From the NCBI RefSeq assembly GCF_900605495.1, contig NZ_LR027600.1, positions 62,001-126,000 on the forward strand: a DNA stretch of 64,000 nucleotides. The letters run 5' to 3'. Source of the stretch: Bacilliculturomica massiliensis. Its GTDB lineage: Bacteria; Bacillota; Clostridia; Peptostreptococcales; Anaerovoracaceae. Positions 58,197 through 64,000 of this stretch are shown here, in pieces. Each line of letters opens with the position of its first letter. Position 1 is the stretch's first letter. The notes below the pieces were generated by a model that made no database searches, was not told where the DNA came from, and saw nothing but the letters and a program-made list of their open reading frames with translations. The translations under genes and the position numbers were made by a program.

Positions 58197-60092
58197 ATGA
58201 GTCACAGAGCGACAGAATTGATAGAACCCACTGTGTCGGGAAAAGCGCTGCCGGAAAACGCCCTCTCTGCGGTCCGGTTTGCACAGAAGATCATGGACAG
58301 ATACACCGGTCGGGGAAACAGTCCATGGCGATATGAAACTCTGATTTTTTTGATGAGAGCCTCCGAAGAGCGGAGTGATAACCGGGAGAAAGCGGACGTC
58401 TTTCTGCTCGCCTGGAATATCCTTCGCGTTTTTTCAGAACAGAGACTGCTGAAAAGCGGCGGCGTTAACGGATGGGCCGTTTCTGACGCCAACGTGAAGC
58501 AAATGCTGGAAAAAAATCTGGACAGGCTGGAAAGGCTGGATAAAGAAGTCCACGGAGAGCTGCTTCGCATTTATGAGGACAGTAACGGCTGGAGCCGGCA
58601 GGAAATAAAGACGGAACTCCGGAGGATCGGAGAAGTTTTTGAAAAAGAACTGAGCCGGATGGGGGCTGTTCCCGGGAAACGAGCCGGACTGCCGGCAGGC
58701 CCGCCCATCACCCGCGGTGTTGACCGGATGCCGGATCCGAAGCGTGCGGGGGAAGTCCGGGGCGGTTTGATCACCCCCGCGCTGGGCGCTCCCTTTGACC
58801 GCCTGCTGGATCAGACTGCCGTGCGCCGGTCCGTCTCCGGCGGCAGAAGGCTGTTTCTGCGGGAGACCGCGCGGCAGCAGAGCGATTATTATCTGCAGAT
58901 CGTAAAGGACCGCGTATCCGCTCAGATAGAAGCGCAGATCCGCGGCCGGATGAACACTGAAACAGGGATCGGGACCGGGGTCCAGCCGGTGCGGAAGGAG
59001 AACGCGCCGGGGGCGCAGGAAAAAGCCGAAGCGCCGCTGCCGGAGCCCGCCGCAGCCATATGGCGAAAGCCCGGAGCGCCCGGGGCAGATCTGAGGGCAG
59101 GGCTGCCCGGGGAAAAGAACGGGACCGGCATGCTGGTCTGGGAGTATATAAATACCCTTTCGCCCCAACGTCTTATCCATTTGGCGTCGTCCGGAGGAGA
59201 AGGGGAGATCCGCGTTGCGGCTGAGATGCTGGCGGGGATCCAGGATCGGTATCAGGCGCTCATCGCCTATCAGCGGCCGGCGGAAGAAGAAAAAGCGGGC
59301 AGCGCTGCGCTGGAAGCGCTGCGGAAGACGGCGAAGGAACTGTCCGAAGGGTTCTGGGATGCACCGCTGGAAGGCGGGGCACGTACAGACTATCTGAGAG
59401 AAAGGCTGCTCAGAACCGCGGCGGGACCGGCGGTCGACGCCGCCGCAGGTGAGATCTCCCGTCGATTTCTGTGGGATGCAGAAACAGAAGGCGGCGTTCC
59501 GTCCCAGGAGACTCTTCGTTCGCTGCTCGCCCGAACGGTGGGAGAGGAGATCTGGGAAAAAAGGAGACCGGCCGGAGAAGAACGAAGAGAAAACGGCAGA
59601 CAGAACAGCAGAGAGAACAGCGGCGCCCCACGGATATTCCGGACCGCCGGTCTCCCTCGGGAAGGACAGGCAGAACAGGAAGGCGGGAAAAAAGAGCAGC
59701 TCCGATCCCCGCAGATCAGCGCCGCGCAGTTTGACCAGATACGGCGAATGGTTTCTGAGACAATATTTAAGACGTTATGCGGGGGCGCTTCGGATCTTCA
59801 GGTCAGCAGAGCGCAGGAGAAGAAAAGTGATCCACTGACCGTCCAGTCCGGCAGACGGGCGCAGGAAACGGAGAGAGCAGGGAAAACGGCGAAGCCGGAG
59901 GGAACTGCAGGATCGCTTCATTCCGCATCCATGGGCCTGTTACAACAGTGGGCAAGCATGGAACCGGCGCGGCACGGCGGTCTGGGAGTTCTGGGGAGCA
60001 TGGCGCCCGACATGGCGCCCGGCGGCCGTGGAGCCGCAGCCGTCTACGGCCATGCCGGCCGGGGCAGAGCACGATGGTACGGCGGGCAGTGA
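58197..60092 (+). CDS. Large unassigned eCIS-cluster protein 1
   Basis: A 631-residue hydrophilic, Arg/Ala/Glu-rich protein without a recognised family. The first 150 residues are helical and better structured (NPW-like GNSPWRYETLIFLMRAS, LLAWNILRVFSEQRL, LDRLERLDKEVHGEL). The rest alternates low-complexity linkers with helices (about 330-440, QISAAQFDQIRRMVSETIF near 540). The C-terminal 60 residues are Gly/Met-rich. Its position between tube initiator and LysM genes matches that of uncharacterised baseplate or cargo-loading components. AAAGGAGG start. Its 3' end overlaps the next frame, so a frame error joining both cannot be excluded. Confidence 0.65.
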   Translation: MSHRATELIEPTVSGKALPENALSAVRFAQKIMDRYTGRGNSPWRYETLIFLMRASEERSDNREKADVFLLAWNILRVFSEQRLLKSGGVNGWAVSDANVKQMLEKNLDRLERLDKEVHGELLRIYEDSNGWSRQEIKTELRRIGEVFEKELSRMGAVPGKRAGLPAGPPITRGVDRMPDPKRAGEVRGGLITPALGAPFDRLLDQTAVRRSVSGGRRLFLRETARQQSDYYLQIVKDRVSAQIEAQIRGRMNTETGIGTGVQPVRKENAPGAQEKAEAPLPEPAAAIWRKPGAPGADLRAGLPGEKNGTGMLVWEYINTLSPQRLIHLASSGGEGEIRVAAEMLAGIQDRYQALIAYQRPAEEEKAGSAALEALRKTAKELSEGFWDAPLEGGARTDYLRERLLRTAAGPAVDAAAGEISRRFLWDAETEGGVPSQETLRSLLARTVGEEIWEKRRPAGEERRENGRQNSRENSGAPRIFRTAGLPREGQAEQEGGKKEQLRSPQISAAQFDQIRRMVSETIFKTLCGGASDLQVSRAQEKKSDPLTVQSGRRAQETERAGKTAKPEGTAGSLHSASMGLLQQWASMEPARHGGLGVLGSMAPDMAPGGRGAAAVYGHAGRGRARWYGGQ

Positions 60093-61959
60093 CAGCGCGG
60101 CAGAGCGTGGAGCTGGCGCGGCTGCTGCGATGGAACGCATTCTTTCATATAGGCAATGGATGACCGAAGAAGCGGTACCGGGAGCGTTCCTGGGATATGG
60201 CCGTCCGGGGCTTTTCCAGGCGGAGAAAAAGGCAGAGGGCGCGCTGGCGGACGGCGCCGGCCCAGTGCGGGGGCGCAGAGGAGCGCCGCCGCAGGAGACC
60301 AGGGGGCCCGGTCAGGCCAGCGAAGGTGGAGACAAGGAGCGCGGGCGGAGTTTACTGACGCCGCCTTTAACGGCGGGAGCGGTCCGGACGCCGTATCTGC
60401 CGGTGGGGACAGCCAGCCTGCCGCAGCAGGCACTGCGGCGGGCAATACAGTTGACACTGCGGCAGACAATACAGCAGACAGTACCGTGGACAACACAGCA
60501 GACAGTATGGCGGACAGTACACCAGACAGGACAGCGGACGCTGGATCACAGACCGCCGCAGGCGCTGCATCGGATGAATTCCGGCAGTTCGGTATCCGAA
60601 AATAGCGGTATTCAGACTGGACGCAGGACTGAGAAAGCGGTCAAGGAGAGAAACCGAAGCGGACAGCAGTATATAAGTTGGAATTTTTTTGAAGATAAGA
60701 AGCGCGGTCATTTTGAGACTGATGCAGGGAACAGTCGTTTTGTAACAGAGCTGCGCCCCAGAGAAGAGGGGCTGGGGAACCCCCCTATCCGGTCCTTTTC
60801 CAGTCCCATGCTTCAAAACACCGGATTCTCTGCCGCGGAGGCGGAAAAGCGGACCCTCGCTGGTCTGATGTTGAGGGGAAAGCCGGCGCATCCGGTGCAG
60901 AAAGGATTGCAGCCGGCGGCTAGGCGGGACCGGATCTTGAAAGAGACCAGGGCGCCGGAGGCTGCGGGCCAACCGAGGCAGGCACGCGGGCAGGGTGGCG
61001 AGCGGGGCAGCGAGCAGAGTTTCCTTCTGCCGGATCCCGTTGGACCGGTCTCTCGGGCCGCCTGGAGCGAAAGATCCGCGGATCGGGTCAGGGAACGTTC
61101 CCTGCGGCTGACGGCCCGTGGAAGCGTCCCGGGCGGCCTGCGGTCAGGAAACACACCTTCGGACCAGCCGCGGCGTGGAGGCGGACTGGCGGGAGAGCTG
61201 CCATCGGGAAACCTGCAGACCAATGCGCTGCGGCGGGGGAATCTGCAGTCGGTCGACCTGGGGCAGGGGGACCTGCAGTCAGGCGATCTGAGACTGGGCA
61301 GCCTGCGGTCGGGAGATCTGCAGGGGAGTCGGGGAAGCGGTCTGGACGGGCCGAAGGGGCGGATGGAGATGCTAAAGACAGCGGCTGAAAGCGGCTGGAT
61401 CCAGACTTTTGGGACGGTACGGCGGCAGTCTCCGTACGAAAGGCGGTCCCAGGCGTCTGCAGTTCAGGGCCCGGGCCGGAAGATCCGGTTTTCGACCGGG
61501 AGAAAGGCGGATCCGGCAGAAACGATACTTCTGGAAAACAGCCATGGGACAATGGGGCCGGCAGAAGACCGGAATCGTCAGCCGGCGGCGGAGCTTCGCC
61601 GGCGCCCAAAGGCGGAAGGGGCGTCTCTGGTGTATGCGGAAGGCGGCAAGAAGCGGCATGAGACGCGAAAAGAAACGGTCGGAAGGGCGAACCCGGAAGA
61701 GGAAGTGATCCGTCTGGAGACCAGGATCAGGCAGCAGGAGTACGCAGCGTGGCAGGACAGGGAACGGATGGACGAGCTGGTAAAAAAGATAGAAGTGCAG
61801 ACAGAGGCGGTGGAACGGCTGACGAGGGAACAACTGACGAAGGAAAGGCAGACCGCCCGCCGCGGACCCGCAGGGGAAAGAGGCAGACTGTCCCACAAGG
61901 TTCTGGAACAGCTGAAAACGGAACTGCGCATGGAACGCCTGCGGTCAGGCCTTGACTAG
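60028..61959 (+). CDS. Large unassigned eCIS-cluster protein 2 with pentapeptide-like repeats
   Basis: A protein of up to 643 residues, mostly low-complexity and Arg/Gln/Gly-rich. The GTG at 60028 is the first start, overlapping the previous gene by 65 bases; ATG 60130 is an alternative. A run of eight five-residue units (GNLQT, NALRR, GNLQS, VDLGQ, GDLQS, GDLRL, GSLRS, GDLQG) near 395-434 fits a pentapeptide-repeat beta-helix. The C-terminus is a coiled coil (MDELVKKIEVQTEAVERL). Between 60300 and 60605 another frame reads as an acidic linker, so the true frame there is open to doubt. No function assigned. Confidence 0.5.
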   Translation: MEPQPSTAMPAGAEHDGTAGSDSAAERGAGAAAAMERILSYRQWMTEEAVPGAFLGYGRPGLFQAEKKAEGALADGAGPVRGRRGAPPQETRGPGQASEGGDKERGRSLLTPPLTAGAVRTPYLPVGTASLPQQALRRAIQLTLRQTIQQTVPWTTQQTVWRTVHQTGQRTLDHRPPQALHRMNSGSSVSENSGIQTGRRTEKAVKERNRSGQQYISWNFFEDKKRGHFETDAGNSRFVTELRPREEGLGNPPIRSFSSPMLQNTGFSAAEAEKRTLAGLMLRGKPAHPVQKGLQPAARRDRILKETRAPEAAGQPRQARGQGGERGSEQSFLLPDPVGPVSRAAWSERSADRVRERSLRLTARGSVPGGLRSGNTPSDQPRRGGGLAGELPSGNLQTNALRRGNLQSVDLGQGDLQSGDLRLGSLRSGDLQGSRGSGLDGPKGRMEMLKTAAESGWIQTFGTVRRQSPYERRSQASAVQGPGRKIRFSTGRKADPAETILLENSHGTMGPAEDRNRQPAAELRRRPKAEGASLVYAEGGKKRHETRKETVGRANPEEEVIRLETRIRQQEYAAWQDRERMDELVKKIEVQTEAVERLTREQLTKERQTARRGPAGERGRLSHKVLEQLKTELRMERLRSGLD

Positions 61960-62083
61960 AGCGGGACCGCGCAGCCGGGGACAGGACGGCGCCGGAGACG
62001 GATGATGCGTCACTCAATAGAATAGATCAACTGGATATAATTGATAGATCGAGTACGAACAGGACCGGAGAAGGAGGGCGTGC

Positions 62084-62785
62084 ATGGGAATTTTATCGGC
62101 GGTAAACTCGGCGAAGACCGCGTTGAGCGGCATGATGAACAACAAGGCGAAGTTTAAGATCGAGGGCGACGCGCTGCCGCTGTATGTGCAGTTCAATCCG
62201 GAGTCCTATTCCATCAGCGAAACGGTGGAGTACAATCAGGTATCGGCCCAGGGCACGAACAGCGATGTGACGCAGTACGTGGGATCGGTAAAGTCTGTGG
62301 CAAGTCTGAGTTTTTATTTCGACACGGATTCTGTGCTGGCCACCAGCGTGTCGCAGTCGAAGATCGCCACAGACGTGTCGGCTCTGACCGTAAAGTTTTC
62401 CGCGCTGTTGAAGGTGGACGGCAACCTGCACCGGCCTCCCTGCGTGACTTTTTCCTGGGGCTCCATCAGCATAACGGGCGTGGTGGTAAAAGTGGATACC
62501 AGTTTTACCATGTTCGACAAAAAGGGGGTGCCCGTGCGGGCCAAGGTGGACTGCACCCTTTTATCGGTGGGACAACAGAGCGCGATCAAGCGCTCTCCTT
62601 TCGCGTCTCCGGACCGAACGAAAAGCAGAGTGCTGTCCGAGGACACCAGTCTTTGGGAGCTGGCCGGCAGAGAGTACGGGGATATCGAACAGTGGAGACT
62701 GATCGCCAAAGCGAACGGCATACTGGATCCCCTGGACGTACCGGCAGGAACGGCGCTGAAGATCCCGGCCCTTACGGATCTGTAG
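62084..62785 (+). CDS. eCIS LysM-domain baseplate protein (Afp7-like)
   Basis: A 233-residue protein with the contractile-injection tube/baseplate N-terminal domain (LPLYVQFNPESYSISETVEY, then SVASLSFYFDTDSVL) and a C-terminal LysM module (EDTSLWELAGREYGDIEQW, ANGILDPLDVPAGTALKIP). In Afp and PVC the equivalent protein sits at the tube-baseplate junction around the spike hub. AAGGAGGG precedes the ATG. A TATAAT at 62036 without a good -35 could give a minor internal promoter. Confidence 0.9.
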   Translation: MGILSAVNSAKTALSGMMNNKAKFKIEGDALPLYVQFNPESYSISETVEYNQVSAQGTNSDVTQYVGSVKSVASLSFYFDTDSVLATSVSQSKIATDVSALTVKFSALLKVDGNLHRPPCVTFSWGSISITGVVVKVDTSFTMFDKKGVPVRAKVDCTLLSVGQQSAIKRSPFASPDRTKSRVLSEDTSLWELAGREYGDIEQWRLIAKANGILDPLDVPAGTALKIPALTDL

Positions 62786-62852
62786 AGGAGTTCACGGGTG
62801 GCCGACGGCGGACCCGCGAGAGAAAAGGATTGATAAGAGGAGCTCTTGTTTT

Positions 62853-63932
62853 ATGGCGGATTTAATGACAGCTGTGACAAATTATAAGCTTTTGGAGGCC
62901 CGCTACGGAAATTTCATGGTCCCGGCGCTGAAGATCAAGGTAGGAGGCGCAGACGTGGTGAAGACCATGAATTTGATCGTGGAGGAGATCGTCATTACTT
63001 TGTCTCTCACCCAGGCAGGCAGCGCGGTGATCCGGCTGGCGGGGCTGTACGACGAGAAAAGTCACTCCTTTCAGTCCGCCGCAAAGACCAAATTCAAGCT
63101 GGGCACTGTGGTGGAGGTGGAGATCGGTTACCTGTCCTCGACGCAGAAGGTCTTCAAAGGCTATGTGGCCATGCTGGGCTTCGAGTTTGGCGAGCATCCC
63201 CTGCTGGTAGTCACGCTGATGGACGCCAGGCGTCTGATGATGAGCAGCGGGAAAAAGCACAAGCTTTACAACGTAAAAAATTATTCGGATGCGGTGAAGA
63301 CGGTGCTGGGCGATTATTCCCGGCTCTGCACTCCTGCGGTGGACGCTACGGCTGACTCGCTGACGGAGCCGGTGTCGCAGACTACCAGCGATTATGACTT
63401 CATATCCAAGGAGCTGATCGCCAGCGGAAGGACCGACAGAGAATTTTTTGTACTGGCAGATAAGGTCTATTTCCGCAAGCCTCAGAAGGTGACGGCGCCT
63501 GTGTTGTCCGTCAAGTATGGCAGGGAACTGCAGGACCTGAAAGTGGATTTTTCCTATCTGGATCTGAAGGTGGAAGCGGTGGGCTACAACCCGGCGGAGC
63601 AGACGGCGGTGAAGGGAGAGGCCCAGGCCAAGGGAGTCATGAGTCAGTCGAAGATCCAGGGACAGACGCCTGTTTTTACGGTGACGGCCCCGGACGCGGA
63701 CAGCAGGGAAAAGGCCAAGGTGCGGGCGGAGGCCATTGCGCGGATGCGGCGGGACAAGTCCTGCACAGGAAGCGGAAGCACGCTGGGACTGCCGGAGATC
63801 GTACCGGGCCGGTTTCTCAAGGTGGAGGCTCTGGAAAAGATGGCGGACCAGTCCTATTACATCACAGAAGTGGTCCACACCATGAGCGGAGAGAGTTTCC
63901 TGACGTATTTTGAGATAGGGGGAGTAAAGTAA
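62853..63932 (+). CDS. eCIS baseplate hub protein (gp27/late control D-like)
   Basis: A 359-residue phage late control gene D/gp27-type protein. It forms the hub under the tube that carries the spike. The N-terminal barrel (MVPALKIKVGGADVV), IEIGYLSSTQKVFKGYVAML-like strands, DYDFISKELIASGRTDREFFV and the PGRFLKVEALEKMADQSYYI tail are typical of the VgrG N-terminal half. Here it is separate from the spike (next gene), whereas in Afp8 the two are fused. The stop overlaps the next start (TAATG). Confidence 0.9.
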   Translation: MADLMTAVTNYKLLEARYGNFMVPALKIKVGGADVVKTMNLIVEEIVITLSLTQAGSAVIRLAGLYDEKSHSFQSAAKTKFKLGTVVEVEIGYLSSTQKVFKGYVAMLGFEFGEHPLLVVTLMDARRLMMSSGKKHKLYNVKNYSDAVKTVLGDYSRLCTPAVDATADSLTEPVSQTTSDYDFISKELIASGRTDREFFVLADKVYFRKPQKVTAPVLSVKYGRELQDLKVDFSYLDLKVEAVGYNPAEQTAVKGEAQAKGVMSQSKIQGQTPVFTVTAPDADSREKAKVRAEAIARMRRDKSCTGSGSTLGLPEIVPGRFLKVEALEKMADQSYYITEVVHTMSGESFLTYFEIGGVK

Positions 63933-64000
63933 TGGGACTTCTTAGCGAGTTCACCGGCCAGGAGAACGAGGGACGCAGCATTGCAGGCGTTACCACAGGC
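63932..64000 (+). CDS. eCIS spike/baseplate assembly protein V (gp5-like), 3' truncated
   Basis: Only 23 codons are present before the window ends. They read GLLSEFTGQENEGRSIAGVTTG; the final IAGVTTG matches the opening strand of gpV/gp5-type OB-fold spike proteins. TAATG overlap with the hub gene implies coupled translation, fitting a hub-spike pair made in fixed ratio. GGGGGAG upstream. Confidence 0.7.
   Translation, partial: MGLLSEFTGQENEGRSIAGVTTG

Noticed and set aside
43063-64000. Prophage or type VI secretion interpretation
   Set aside because: No integrase, capsid, terminase, lysis or T6SS membrane-complex genes are present; the paired AAA+ ATPases, LysM protein and tube-initiator layout fit eCIS better, though the cluster continues past the window.

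Overview
The window looks like a chromosomal segment of a moderately GC-rich anaerobic Bacillota, probably class Clostridia. This rests on strong AGGAGG-type ribosome-binding sites, sigma-A promoters, U-tract terminators, a crotonase/3-hydroxybutyryl-CoA dehydrogenase pair, paired LytR-CpsA-Psr proteins, CdaR/PucR and LytTR regulators, and a zinc-type L31. The family cannot be fixed from the sequence. No rRNA, tRNA, integrase, transposase or CRISPR array was seen.

Region 1 (1-3772): the end of a tryptophan-synthase-alpha-like TIM barrel, an FGGY carbohydrate kinase, and an AAA_14/DUF4143 ATPase with its own promoter and terminator.

Region 2 (about 4065-22381): nitrogen/ureide catabolism. A PyrB-like carbamoyltransferase, a CdaR/PucR regulator, a threonine-aldolase-like PLP enzyme, a hydantoinase, an FdrA-domain miniprotein, FdrA, DUF1116, a tautomerase, a cytosine-deaminase-like amidohydrolase and DUF2877 form one dense run, followed by an isochorismatase-like amidase and an AzgA-type permease. 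FdrA/DUF1116/DUF2877 match the oxamate carbamoyltransferase subunits of anaerobic allantoin use. After a FadR-type regulator and a patch of dispersed repeats comes a second operon: M28 hydrolase, Asp/Glu/hydantoin racemase, ATC-hydrolase-family protein and YkvI-type transporter. The inferred theme is import of cyclic ureides, ring opening, racemisation and recovery of the carbamoyl group as carbamoyl phosphate.

Region 3 (22415-41508): housekeeping and surface genes. These are GtrA and a GT2 transferase, a GT-C-like membrane protein, a HAD phosphatase, a WbpM/PglF-type dehydratase, a LURP-one protein, pgi, crotonase, hbd, two LCP proteins, rho with a long Arg/Glu/Pro/Ala-rich insert, DUF1385, prmC, rpmE and aroD. 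A pair of related palindromic repeats lies between the divergent glycosyltransferase genes.

Region 4 (41496-64000, continuing past the edge): an extracellular contractile injection system (eCIS, a phage-tail-like weapon or delivery device) with its regulators. A LytTR response regulator and a large membrane histidine kinase converge on a repeat-rich gap. Then come two paralogous AAA+ ATPases, a small chaperone-like protein, a Gly-rich hydrophobic protein (possible cargo), a STAND/BTAD activator and a charged coiled-coil protein. The structural genes follow: sheath, tube, tail-assembly protein, second tube protein, two large unassigned proteins, LysM protein, hub and the start of the spike. 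Two copies of a CGACCAAGTRTGC direct repeat with a 20-bp period, one before the first AAA gene and one inside the structural cluster, are candidate LytTR operators linking the two-component system to the eCIS. The tail-assembly gene carries an A_AAT_TTT slippery heptamer just before its stop, in exactly the frame needed to fuse it to a downstream DUF6760-like segment that lacks a start codon. This suggests a programmed -1 frameshift like that of phage gpG/gpGT.
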